64,000 nucleotides of DNA from Bombardia bombarda (lineage: Eukaryota; Ascomycota; Sordariomycetes; Sordariales; Lasiosphaeriaceae), in NCBI GenBank assembly GCA_030512295.1, contig JAULSR010000005.1, positions 992,001 through 1,056,000 on the forward strand, read 5' to 3'. The number at the start of each line of letters is the position of its first letter. Within the stretch, counting starts at the first letter, position 1. Position numbers and translations under genes: made by a program. This document shows positions 31,017 to 41,245 of this stretch, in pieces. The notes below the pieces were generated by a model. It worked only from the letters and a program-made list of their open reading frames with translations, was not told the origin of the DNA and did not search any database.

Positions 31017-32532
31017 CTAGCACATCTTGTAGAGACACTGGCCTCCCGCCTGTCTCGTAGGGTCATCTGTCTCCAGTCTGTACTCGATCTTGATGTCGAG
31101 GTCACGCTTGTTCTTCTCATTCGGCCTGTTGTGCAGCGAACACTCGACGTTCTCGCCCTGCTGGACGGTAAGGACATCCTTAAGATAGAACACCGTCTGC
31201 TTCCAGTGGGTATACTTAGTGTGGGGACCAGTGGAGAAGCGTACGGGCTTGTGGCAAGCAGTGAAGTCGATATCGAACCAGGCCACGAGGGCGTGGATGA
31301 AGTCGTCCCTCCGGACCGTCAGGTCGAAGGGGCAGCTGAAGGCGAGGTCGGCCGTTGTGCACGTGTGAAGGTCAAGGGTCAAGACGCTGGTGGGGTCGGT
31401 AACGACAGCCTTAATCTCGACCGTATCCACGAGAGGCTCGGAGAGAGCAGTCTCCTTCAAGGGGCTGTAGTTGAAGCCATAGACGTTGTCCCAGACTGTG
31501 GTTTTGTCGTGCAGTCAGCATTAAGCTCGGGGTTAGAAAGGGACAGGCCAGCGAGGAAAAAGAACATACATCCAATCTTCTCATCCTTGTAGTCGCCATC
31601 CTCGATGCCAGCAACGAAGATGGTAGCCTTGTCGGGGAAGATCAAGCCGTCCTTGACCAGGTACTTGTCGCGCGCGTACAAGACGGTATCCAACATGGAC
31701 TCGTAGAGAAGGAAGTAACCCATCCACTCGGAGATGATGATGTCCACCTTGGGGAAGGGGAGCTCAATCTCCTCCATCTTGCCCTGAATGAGCGTGATCT
31801 TGTCCTCCATGCCGTTGACCTTGACGATCTCGCGGGCCTTGAGGATGATTGTCGACATGTCGACACCGATAACGTGCTTTGCGCCAGCCTTCACAGCAAA
31901 CCTGCGAGGATTTATTTGTTTCAGCACAATGTCCAGTCTTTTTGTCATAACTCGTCCCCGGGTTTTTTTCTTCAGAATCGAGAGTGCTTTGGTACGCACA
32001 TGGAAAGAATGGCTGTGCCGCATCCAACGTCCAGAACGACCTTGTCCTTGAACAGGTGCTTGTTCTGTACGATAGCGTTCATGTAGGATCTTGTCCGGAC
32101 CTCATCTTTCTGCAAGAGGGAGCGCCAGTCGTCAGCAACCAAGATCAGGCAGATTCACCTATTGGGGTTTGGGGGTTGAGAAATATACACACCAACATTT
32201 CCTCGTGTATGCCTTGATTTTAGAAGCGAGACAACTGTTAGCAAAGAAACGAAGTAGGGCCAGGTGGGGCTTGTTGTAGTGTCCGGCTGCCGCGCGCGCA
32301 AGACAAAAAGCTGCTGCGGCGGCAGCAGCGCAGTGGCATTAATAGTCGGAAGAGCATGTGCTCACCATGATGGTTATAGCTGCAAGACTCAGGAATATTA
32401 GCAGGCCGAAATAGGTGGTTTTCCTATGGAAGAAAGAGAGTTTACTCGCCTGTTGAAATAATGCTGCTCAGAGTGGTCCATAGACTTGAGCTTCTGCTCA
32501 GCCGTCTCGATATCCATCGCGTCGCCTCCCAT
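31017..32532 (-). CDS. Protein arginine N-methyltransferase, PRMT1/Hmt1 type
   Basis: Six coding exons: 32532-32450, 32379-32366 (14 bases), 32212-32193 (20 bases), 32109-32000, 31901-31570 and 31495-31017. They sum to 1,038 bases, 345 residues, as in yeast Hmt1. Intron 1 has a GC donor (CAG|GCGAGT); a GT donor 4 bases later puts a stop in frame. The joins rebuild HYFNSYNHHGIHEEMLKDEV, the conserved N-terminal helix and loop. Motif I reads VLDVGCGTAILSMFAVKAG, with Ala where the family's GxGxG usually has its last Gly. The double-E loop SEWMGYFLLYESM and the THW loop (YTHWKQT) are intact. The enzyme makes asymmetric dimethylarginine on RNA-binding proteins and histone H4 (family knowledge). 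Whether the Gly-to-Ala change affects AdoMet binding is unknown. Confidence 0.94.
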
Positions 32533-32612
32533 GGTGAGTAACTGGCGGAAAAAGGGATAGAAAAAGTTTAAATGTCTTTTTAAAGCAAGCAATAGACGTC
32601 CTTTACAGAGGG

Positions 32613-32642
32613 ATCGTCAGAAATCGTCAGAAATCGTCAGAA
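32613..32642 (-). promoter_or_regulatory. Three exact 10-base tandem repeats in the PRMT1 promoter
   Basis: ATCGTCAGAA is repeated three times without a gap (32613, 32623, 32633); in the PRMT1 direction each reads TTCTGACGAT. The block is 81-110 bases before the start codon. The period is close to one DNA helical turn, so bound factors would sit on one face. TGACG is the core of bZIP/ATF-CREB sites; that identity is inference. Confidence 0.5.
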
Positions 32643-33043
32643 ATTTTGCAAGCGACGTTCAATGGGGGAGAAAAAAAAAAGATTTGTGCAGCGGCAAGAG
32701 TGAGTTGCGGATGGGCATGGCCTTTTGCTTGCGGAAAGAAATTGGGTCGCGAAAAATCCAGGCCAACCCGTTAGTCGAATAAGGCGGGTGTTGCCCCGCA
32801 GTGTCTCGACTCGAATTCAACTCGGTCCCTTGTCGAGACTGTTCGAGCCCCACCAAAAGAGGGCACCCCAGGGTCTTAGAACGACTGAACGACACAGACA
32901 CGCCAGAGCACGACCAGGTCGCTTGCCACGCAGCCACTGGACCCGTCTTCCGGACAGGCTCGAACCAGGCAGACAGGCACTCTTTGTTAGGCTGTCTATG
33001 TGGGCTGAGCGCGGCGAGGAAGGCGGTGTGTTAGCGACGGTTA

Positions 33044-33416
33044 GGTACCTACGACAAAAAGTACCTACCGTACCTTACCCCTCCATGGCTTATCCCAAGG
33101 CACAACGATACCGGGTACCTATTTACACGCTGTGGGATATATCTCGAGAAGAAATAGAATAGACGGAAAGGAGTCCTTCAAATGAATTGATGTTACTTTA
33201 TTATTCATCTGTTCAACTTTACTTTATCTTAACTCCGGTACTTGAGTTGGGGACGGCGCAGAGCGACGTTGATCGTCATGTCAGTAATGTATGAGGGTAC
33301 CTACTTTCCTACGAACGATTGGAAGTATAGGTACCCGCTAAAAAGATGGAGACAGGGGTCGGATAAGGTGCACGAACCGTCTTATCTGACCTCAAGGTAC
33401 GAGGTACGATGGTACC
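33044..33416. repeat. Cluster of GGTACC words
   Basis: GGTACC occurs at 33044, 33114, 33297, 33330 and 33411 (five times in 373 bases; about one per 4 kb expected in random DNA), with several GTACCT/GGTACG neighbours. A similar AGGTACCTAGG block lies at 35998-36008. It may be a remnant of a short interspersed or palindromic repeat; no larger unit was recognised. Confidence 0.5.
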
Positions 33417-33762
33417 TTAGATAATTTCTCTGATATTAAAATCAGCTTCCTGTTCTTCGCGGCTATCTATAATGCTATGGTGCTCCAGCTCTTATCCTGA
33501 GCTCATGACAACCTATTCGCTTTGAATCCAAGCCTATACCTACAAAAACTACAAACACACAACCAGTGACCACGGCGATAAACAACGACAACGACCACTT
33601 TCCCCGACACCCGCCAACTCCGAGATAATGCATGACAAGTTACATACGCCTAGCATTTATCTATACCAACAACGACGACGACAACGACAATGAGTAGCAC
33701 CTATGAAAAAAGGGTGTGCAAAACAAGGAAGGGCCCCAGTCCCCACGCACAGCGCAGCGCCA

Positions 33763-35315
33763 TCAAGCCATCCCAGCAAGCTGCAACAGCCTCGTGCCCG
33801 CCTTCAAATTGGCATACTCATACGCCTTCGACTCAGGCGGGAACGTCCCGCTCGCAGCCCACAGATCAATAAGCGGCTGCATGGGCTCGAGCTCCTGAGG
33901 CCGCAGCAGGTCGAGGGCCGTGGCCGTCAACACAAAGTGACTGAAGCAGCTGTTGAGCTGCTTCTCCAGATTGAGATGGTAAAAGGGCTCAGTGAAGTGG
34001 GCCCAGTAGAGGTGGGCGTAGACGCGGAACATCTGCAAGAAGATGGTCTGGCAGATGCTGAAGAAGTCGCGCGGGAAGCCGCTGCGCTTGCCGACCCACT
34101 CGTCAGGGCCCGTCAGGAGCGCCGTGACGGTGGTGATCTGGGGGTTGTGCGCGTACGACACGCCCGAGGCCTCGGTGGGGAAGATCTTTTCGTCGTCGAT
34201 CTTGCCCGAGATCCAGCGCTGCATCAAGGTGATGTATTCGTAGGCTGGGAGCTCGATGGGCTCGAACCGGTTGTTTAGCCAGGTGTATGAGTGGCTCCTG
34301 TATCGGGTCTAAGTCAGATATGTTGTTCATAAGAGTCAAGGTAGGTAAGCTGGTAGCATCTTTCAGAGTTGTTTCTTACGTTCCAGCAGACATGCGAGGG
34401 CATGAGGTGGAGTTGCAGATGGTCTTGCCGTCTTCCTCCTTGTCGTAGACGACACGGACAAAGTTCCATAGGTTACGGTAATGCTCGACGACTAGACAGC
34501 AGATGTTCAGTATTGGTACGTATAGTCAGTTGTTACAGAGCAGAAGTAGAAAGTACCTTGATGAGCCACCCACTCTCCCTGCTCAACCGTCTTGGGTCTG
34601 GCGCTGAGGGTCATGAAGTTGCCCTTGACGATGTGCCTTGCGTAAGCAGGGTTTAGCCAGAGAGGCAGTGGCCTGGGGAGATGATAAGCGAGGAGTGGTT
34701 CCTCGTTAGTGCCTATCATGCCCATCGACTGAGAGAAGGAGGGCGATGCAGGCAGTGGCGGCAACTTGGACGACATGTTGGATGGGGCCAAGTTGGTCGA
34801 CGACTGGCTTGCCGACGAGAGGCGAGGCGAGGAAAGGTGGCCATCATCGGTGGGAGTGAGGGGACTCTTGTTTCCCGCGCCCGGCTTGTTTGCTGTCCCC
34901 CTCAGCCGTGCATTGCTACGAGCAAGGCTGGGTTAGCATCTTGTATCAATCACTATCTTGGCTACATTGGTTATATGTGATGAGAGGACCAGCGTTGCGA
35001 GCACCGAGAGTAAGGTAGATAGATACAGGGGTGTGGGGAGACGGATAGAAATGTGAATGACTTGTGTGCATATGTCTGGTTTCTTCTCTATTATAGACAG
35101 CGACATGGGCACGCGATCAGGTGGTGAGCTAAATTGGCTCTTCTCATTCACCAAATCAAATGAAATAGACCAACAGACTGGTAGCTGTCGCTTGGCGCTC
35201 GAGTGTTTATAAAGAGACATCGCAGGCAACGCAGGCGCGATGCAAAAGAGAGAAAAGAGGAGTCAGACACAATGATGAAACGGCGCACTCACATCCCAGA
35301 AAAGAGGTTAGACAT
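33763..35315 (-). CDS. MOB kinase activator, MOB2-like
   Basis: Four exons, 35315-35293, 34915-34557, 34491-34380 and 34297-33763, give 342 residues; donors are GTGAGT, GTACTT and GTAAGA. Exon 1 codes only MSNLFSG; its join makes SGINARLRGTANKPG. After a Ser/Pro-rich N-terminal region (about 10-75) the MOB fold begins (PLPLWLNPAYARHIVKGNFM, then EQGEWVAHQVVEHYRNLWNF). The zinc site is complete: CNSTSCP (Cys-x4-Cys, residues 153 and 158) and VYAHLYWAHF (His-x4-His). MSAGTSHSYTWLNNR spans the third splice. MOB2 proteins bind and activate NDR/LATS kinases (Cbk1/COT1/Orb6), which drive polar growth and septation. The long basic N-terminus and overall divergence from MOB1 favour MOB2, but orthology needs a tree. 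Intron 1 is 377 bases. Confidence 0.88.
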
Positions 35316-36250
35316 GGCTTAACCTCGAAAATGTAGGTAAGCTTTAGAATAGTAGAAAGCTTGTGAGTAAGCGCGGCAGGTGTCGCCCGTGCTACTAAAG
35401 CAGATTGTATTCGTAGATCACAAAGAGAAAGAAACTGGACGCAGACTACCAGGTTGCAGTAAAACTTTGTTACCTGCTAGTCTGGAGTCTGGACAAGGTC
35501 GCGACGGTGGACGGTGGCCGGCAAAGCGGACTCGAGACGGGTAGCAAGCAACGATCGGTGGTGTGGAAAGTGTGTGTGGCGGCAGTAAAAAAGGGGGAAA
35601 GGGGAGTTGGTGTGGGTAGGACCGCCCTGGACGTTGAAACACCCACCAATACCTACCTACCTTAGTCCAGACCGCCACGCCGCCTGCACGCCCTGGGCTG
35701 GACGCTATGCGGCTACACATGCGGTAAGTAATGAAAAACACAGACCAGTGGTGTCAGGCGTCAAATTGTCACACTTAGTGGGGAAATACATAGATACAGT
35801 ACGTACATATACTCATCAAAACGGGCACGTGCTGCCGCATGGGTTTCGCGAACTTGCCTGTCGATGTGTGCCCCTCTCGGCCCTTGCATGTGATGTGGGG
35901 CAGGGATCCTGACGCGATCTTCAGTCGCTGTTGCCCGCTACCCGCTAACCGCTGCGCGCGATTCCCATCTCACACTATTTCTGACGTGCATATCTAAGGT
36001 ACCTAGGGAAGGTAAGGTAAGGCAAGTTGACGGCGGTCCATCCCTAGAATAGGCAACAGCCGCCAAGGTAGGTTGTCTTTGTCTCTCGACAGGATGGACA
36101 AGACAATACAATAATAGTTCACACTGGCTGCAATGGTGCTTTTCTCTCTTGCTCAGACTCTCTCTTGCTCTAGACTCCTTTCTCTGACCATCAATTTGCC
36201 TATTTCTTCTTTTGCTATCTTATTTTCCCTTTCTTGGATAATGATAAAAG
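35316..36250. promoter_or_regulatory. Divergent intergenic promoter region MOB2-like / Pol X
   Basis: A 935-base interval between two start codons. It has GGTACC and GGTAAGGTAAGG words (35998-36025) and a CT-rich stretch just before the polymerase start. An ATG at 36133 opens a 63-codon upstream frame that overlaps the polymerase start out of frame. Confidence 0.5.
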
Positions 36251-38749
36251 ATGAGCTCTCAGTCGCTCCGCGAGAAGTCCGACTTCTTCAAGGCGCTGGA
36301 TGCGCTCGACCATGCTGGCGCTGATGATGACCAAGTCGACGAGGCCGAAGAAGCTCACCGAGACAAGTGCCGCGCTTTTTTTGCCTCAGGAAAGAAGCTG
36401 AAGTCTTCGTCTACTCGTGGTGTTAGCAAGGAGAGGGCATCTCAAAAAGCACCTCCCCCTCCACGCAGGACGCCGTCGGCGCCAGTCCCGCCCGCAACAG
36501 CATCACAGGTGGGCATTATTCGTGGCACACCAGTTGCGCAAAAGCTGGCAGTTGCTGCGCTCAACAGAGCCCTGGCTACTGCAGACAGATCCTTCATCGC
36601 AGAAACTCCTGTGCCAGACTCAGCTCGCCCCACACATGCCTCGCTCCTGAGACGGGCAACTCTCCCACTTGCCAGCAAGTCGTCCGAACTCCATCAGTCT
36701 CCCTCCACAAGCTCTGCCCTGCGGAAGCGCAAGCGTCAGTCTTTGGTCACAGAAATTCCAGAGGCAGAAAAGGTGCTCCGGGCCTTGTCCTTCTTTTATA
36801 TTCCGAATGATGATATCGCGCCCCCAAGGAAGCTTCGAATTGCAAAAGCCCAAGAGTATGGGGCACGCTGGGTTCGGACATTATCTGATGCCAGCCATGT
36901 TATTGTCGAGAAGCGGTTAACGTATAAAGACATTGAAAACATTCTCAACTCAGCACCGGTCGTCACTTCTTCGCTGGTGCTTGTCAATGAGGACTACCCC
37001 ATCGACTGCATCACATTTCGCACACTGCTCAACCCAAGCCAGAGCCGATACAGCGTGTATGGGTGTCCTACCCCAGCTTCAGAGTCATCTTCAAACTTGA
37101 CCTCAGGACAAGCCCGTCTTGACCCAGTTTCTCCGAGCCATGATCACTCGTTGCAGTTGAAACAACAAAAGCCAAAATCAACCTTGAGCTATGGGACCGG
37201 AAAGAACACATCACCACAAAGCGCACAATCGACCTCTCAGGACGGTGCCAGAGAGGGGAGAGATTCATCGAAGAGACAGTTAACTATTGAGCCTTATGGC
37301 TCTGGTACAACCGCCAATGTTCAAGATACTCTTCAGAATCAACCAGCCCAACCAGCCCAAACCCGTCCATCAAGTCCTGATCAAGTTGGGGATGGACCTG
37401 CAGCGGGAGATTCCAGTCATTTTCACATTACGTCTTACCCCAAGGATGAATTATCAAGCTACATTGAGCTGATGCAGAAATACAAAGACCTCCCATTGGA
37501 CGTGGAAGAGGACGATGACATGCAGTCCGTCGCAGATGGCCAAAACGAAACTTCAGATTCCGATGTAGAGGAAGCTTCAGAGGACGAAAGATCACGAAAG
37601 AGACAAGCAGTCAAGAGCAACCAAAAGGACACGACTTTTGCAGACCGCTTCGCCTGCAACCGAGGAGGAACCCTAGACAAATCATCCGAAGTTCAGAACC
37701 CCAACGCCAGGACCATCGAGGTCCTCCAGAGCATGTGCGACTACTACACTCGAATCAACGACACCTGGAGGACCTTCGCCTACCGCAAAGCCATCGCCAC
37801 CCTCCGCAGACAATCAGTCAAGATCACCACCGAAGACGAAGCCTACCGCCTCCCCAACATCGGCAGACGGCTCGCCACCAAAATCGAAGAAATCGTCAGC
37901 ACCAACCGGCTCCGCCGCCTCGAGTACGCGCACGACGAACCACTGGACCAAGTCCTCGAGACCTTCCTCAAGATCTACGGCGTCGGCACCAGCCGCGCAA
38001 ACAAGTGGATCGCAAAGGGCTTCCGCACGCTCCAGGACCTAAAGGACAAGGCGACCTTGACCACCAACCAGCGCATAGGCATCGATCACTACGACGATCT
38101 CAACACGCGCATCCCGCGCAGCGAGGTCGCTGCCCTGGGCCAGTACGTCAAAGCAGAAGCCTACAAACTCGAACCGGCAGTCGAGCTGCTCATCGGCGGC
38201 AGCTACCGGCGCGGGGCCCCCAGCTCAGGCGACGTCGACATCGTCATCACCAAGAAAGACACCAGCTCAGCCAGCGATCTGGCCCCCTTCCTGGAAGACC
38301 TCATCAGGGCTCTCACACAAAAGGGCTTCCTCGTGGCAACGCTCGCGGCGCTGCACAGCCACCGCACGGGCAAAGACGGCCCAGGCAGCAAATGGCACGG
38401 CTGCTGTGTACTACCGCCGCCAACCCCAACCCCCGCGGTTGGTTCATCCAACCCACCACCGCAGCCGCAGCCGATCTGGAGGAGGATCGACTTTCTCCTC
38501 GTCCCGGAATCGGAGTACGGCGCCGCACTAATCTACTTCACCGGCAACGACATCTTCAACAGGAGCCTGCGGCTGCTGGCGTCCAAGAAGGGCATGCGTC
38601 TGAACCAGCGCGGCCTGTACAAGGAGGTCCTGCGAGGGCGCGCGCGGGCAAAGGTCACCGAGGGTGAGCTGCTTGAGGGCAGAGACGAGAGGCGCATCTT
38701 TGAGATTCTGGGCGTCCAGTGGCGTGAGCCATCGGAGCGATGGTGTTGA
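36251..38749 (+). CDS. Family-X DNA polymerase (Pol IV / Pol mu-lambda type) with BRCT domain
   Basis: A single frame of 832 residues. A BRCT domain spans about 173-275 (IAKAQEYGARWVRTLSDASHV). A Ser/Gln-rich linker of about 200 residues follows. The 8-kDa lyase-like domain starts near 486 (RTIEVLQSMCDYYTRINDTW), with helix-hairpin-helix LPNIGRRLATKIEEI and the second HhH KIYGVGTSRANKWIAKG. The palm has GGSYRRGAPSSGDVDIVI, giving metal-binding Asp661 and Asp663, and Asp747 in WRRIDFLLVP after a Pro-rich insert (about 721-741). The thumb carries ALIYFTGNDIFNRSLR. These enzymes fill gaps in non-homologous end joining and base excision repair. Orthology to yeast Pol4 or to Pol lambda cannot be settled by eye. 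The ATG at 36251 is preceded by an out-of-frame ATG at 36241. Confidence 0.94.
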   Translation: MSSQSLREKSDFFKALDALDHAGADDDQVDEAEEAHRDKCRAFFASGKKLKSSSTRGVSKERASQKAPPPPRRTPSAPVPPATASQVGIIRGTPVAQKLAVAALNRALATADRSFIAETPVPDSARPTHASLLRRATLPLASKSSELHQSPSTSSALRKRKRQSLVTEIPEAEKVLRALSFFYIPNDDIAPPRKLRIAKAQEYGARWVRTLSDASHVIVEKRLTYKDIENILNSAPVVTSSLVLVNEDYPIDCITFRTLLNPSQSRYSVYGCPTPASESSSNLTSGQARLDPVSPSHDHSLQLKQQKPKSTLSYGTGKNTSPQSAQSTSQDGAREGRDSSKRQLTIEPYGSGTTANVQDTLQNQPAQPAQTRPSSPDQVGDGPAAGDSSHFHITSYPKDELSSYIELMQKYKDLPLDVEEDDDMQSVADGQNETSDSDVEEASEDERSRKRQAVKSNQKDTTFADRFACNRGGTLDKSSEVQNPNARTIEVLQSMCDYYTRINDTWRTFAYRKAIATLRRQSVKITTEDEAYRLPNIGRRLATKIEEIVSTNRLRRLEYAHDEPLDQVLETFLKIYGVGTSRANKWIAKGFRTLQDLKDKATLTTNQRIGIDHYDDLNTRIPRSEVAALGQYVKAEAYKLEPAVELLIGGSYRRGAPSSGDVDIVITKKDTSSASDLAPFLEDLIRALTQKGFLVATLAALHSHRTGKDGPGSKWHGCCVLPPPTPTPAVGSSNPPPQPQPIWRRIDFLLVPESEYGAALIYFTGNDIFNRSLRLLASKKGMRLNQRGLYKEVLRGRARAKVTEGELLEGRDERRIFEILGVQWREPSERWC

Positions 38750-39509
38750 GGAGTGAATCAATGGCAGCGGTGTAAAATGACCGAGATGCCCTTTTTTCTT
38801 TTTGCTATATTGAATCATCATGGACAGGATACCCATTTCTTTGTATTGGTCGGTATTCTTGGCTACTTTAGATAGACTGAGTAGACAGTAGGGAGGTTGG
38901 CGAAGTTGATTAATGACGACTAGGTTCAAGAGTAAACCAGAGATGCACACTCATAATTGCAAACCCAGAGCCAGTAAGCCAGTGGTTTGTACAATTAATT
39001 AGATTGATTGTCTAGCAATCGCAATATTAGTACATATTATATACAGGAAAGTTCCATATGAGCAGGCTCTGCTCTTCGTTGTGATCATAAACCATCGCGT
39101 ACGCATCTCTCCGGCTCTTTCTTTTTGTTAAATGCCACCGGTGAGTGGAAAAAGTCGGCCCACATCTCGATCCTTGATAACCTCAACACAACTCATTATA
39201 CATACCACCAAATTCAAACAAAAAGAAAAAAAAGTAGTGCCGGCCGGCCTCTCGCCCTGCCGCTGGATATTCTTTTTTAAATGCGCCTCCACAAGAACGC
39301 TCCATGGGGAGTTTGCGAACCCATTTTCGTTGTTACATTTCCATGCTCTTGGGTGTTAGCCCAAAATAGGGCATACCCTTGACTCCTGTCCTAAACGAAC
39401 GCATTAAACCGACCTGACAAAAATAAAAGACTTTGATTTCCGTTCGTGGGACGAATGACCGAATGGGTGAAAAATCTCCAATATTATTAATGCTCTTTCC
39501 ATCGACTCT
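38750..39509. other. Intergenic, convergent 3' flanks
   Basis: Lies between the Pol X (+) and ammonium transporter (-) stops. A/T-rich, with short direct repeats of GATTGATT type. No gene or RNA supported. Confidence 0.5.
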
Positions 39510-41245
39510 TTACGGATTTGCCGACTGGCCCGCGCCATACATGCGCTGGTGGTCCAGAACGGGCATGCCATTCTTTTCCCGTTGCTGTGTCGGGTAGTTT
39601 TGAACGCCGTTGTCGTTGGAGAACATGCTGGCGGTCTCGCCGTCGACGTCGTTGAGAACCTCGCGCGTGAGCTCAACGTAATCGTACGCGAACTCGCCAA
39701 TCTCGGAGTCGTCAATGCCAAGAATCTCGGCCTCCTCGGAAGCGCGGAGGTGCAGGCCGGGGATGAGGTTTATAACGAACAGAATCAAGCCGGTGCCAAC
39801 AAACGAGTAGCAGCCGCCCGAGAAGGAGTCGGCCAGCTGGATGGGTAGCTGAATCCAGTTTTGGTTAACCCATCCGCCCTTGATCACTTGTACGTTGTCC
39901 AGGTGTGCAATGTAATCAGCGGCAAAGAATGCAGTCAGGATATTGCCGACAAGTCCTCCGATGCCATGCACGGCGAAGATATCCAAAGCATCATCAATGC
40001 GCAAAATGAACTTCAGCTTGGTCGCATAGTTGGCAAATCCGGCACCGAAAACGCCGTAGATGACAGCCGACCATGCAGGCACATATCCTATTATAGGTGA
40101 GCAAGTGACCACAAGAGGGGAGAGGAATAGGCTTACCTGAGCCAGGCGTAATAGCGACCAATCCTGCGACAACACCAGAGCAAAATCCCACAGTAGACCA
40201 CTTGCGCTCCAGTCTGTAGTCCAATAAACACCATGTCATACCACCAACGCAGGCGGCAAGATTGGTAACTACAGCAGCCATGACGGCACGCATGTTGGCG
40301 GCCAAAGCCGATCCGGCATTAAAGCCAAACCATCCCACCCAGAGGAATACCGTACCGATAACGATGTGAGTGACGTTGTGAGGCCTGTAGTTGAGCTCAT
40401 GGGTGCCGTGTCCACGACGCTTTCCCAGCATCATCGAGTAGGCAAGAGCGGCCGAGCCAGAGGCAATGTGGACCGGAGTACCACCGGCAAAATCAAGGCC
40501 TCCCATCTTGTTGGACCATCCACTTGGGTTCCACGTCCAGCACGCGATCGGGTCGTAGATGATGGTGGCCCAGACGAACATGAAGATGACGCAAGGCAGC
40601 ATTCTGCCACGTTCGGCCACGGCGCCGGTTGCCAGGGCCACTGTGATGGCCGAGAACATGCCCTGGTAGATGGCGAAGAGGAGATCAGGAATGCGCTCGG
40701 AGCCGACGGACGGGTGCGCCAAGACGTCGCGGAAGCCGAAATTGGCGAGATCACCGATGTAGGGGCCGGCGGTATGCGAGAAGGTGAGCGAGTATCCCCA
40801 GAAGAACCATTGGAACGTCGTAACGGCCGTGGCCATAACCGAAAGCCAGATCAGTGATAGAGCCGACTTTCTCCGTGCAAGACCGGAGTAGAAGAAGCTG
40901 TTTTTGGAGAAAAGAGTGGCCCGTATGGTTAGCATACCATCCTCCCTCAGATGACAGTGCAAGATAGTCTCGTCTTTGCACTTACCCAACGCCAGGAATC
41001 ATGAGAAGAACGAGTGCCGTTGCCGTAATCATCCATCCAATATCACCAGACTAGAGCTGCGGCGTTAGATCTCGCGAATCGTGAAAAGTATAATATATGC
41101 GGCACAATGGCACAGGTCTTGTTGGTGATCTTACCTCATACCAGATATTCAAGTCTTGAGTGCGGGAATCCCCTCCAGCTCCGTCAGTGCCATTGAACGG
41201 CACCAAGACGATGTAGTTCAGGCCTTCCAAATCGATGTCGGCCAT
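39510..41245 (-). CDS. Ammonium transporter, MEP/AMT family
   Basis: Four exons, 41245-41135, 41050-40986, 40897-40137 and 40087-39510, join in phase to 504 residues. Exon 1 is the extracellular N-terminus (ending LNIWYE); the small second exon codes the first membrane helix (SGDIGWMITATALVLLMIPG) and the third begins FFYSGLARRKSALS. Family motifs are complete: YIGDLANFGFRDVLAHPS, the AMT signature WNPSGWSNKMGGLDFAGGTP, HIASGSAALAYS with the first pore His, and FAVHGIGGLVGN with the second pore His. Eleven membrane helices are expected. The cytosolic tail (about 425-504) is acidic (EEAEILGIDDSEIGEFAYDY), as in the fungal Mep/Amt proteins whose tail gates transport. It imports ammonium across the plasma membrane. 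The upstream interval is large (4.9 kb) and has two HGATAR words, consistent with nitrogen-catabolite control, though weakly. Confidence 0.96.

Larger units (their letters stand above)
32533..33762. other. Intergenic, 1.2 kb, upstream of PRMT1 and downstream of the MOB gene
   Basis: No gene supported. Contains a triple 10-base repeat just upstream of PRMT1 and a cluster of GGTACC words (33044-33416), both annotated. The open frames at 32725-33162 (+) and 32659-32937 (-) look random. Confidence 0.45.
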
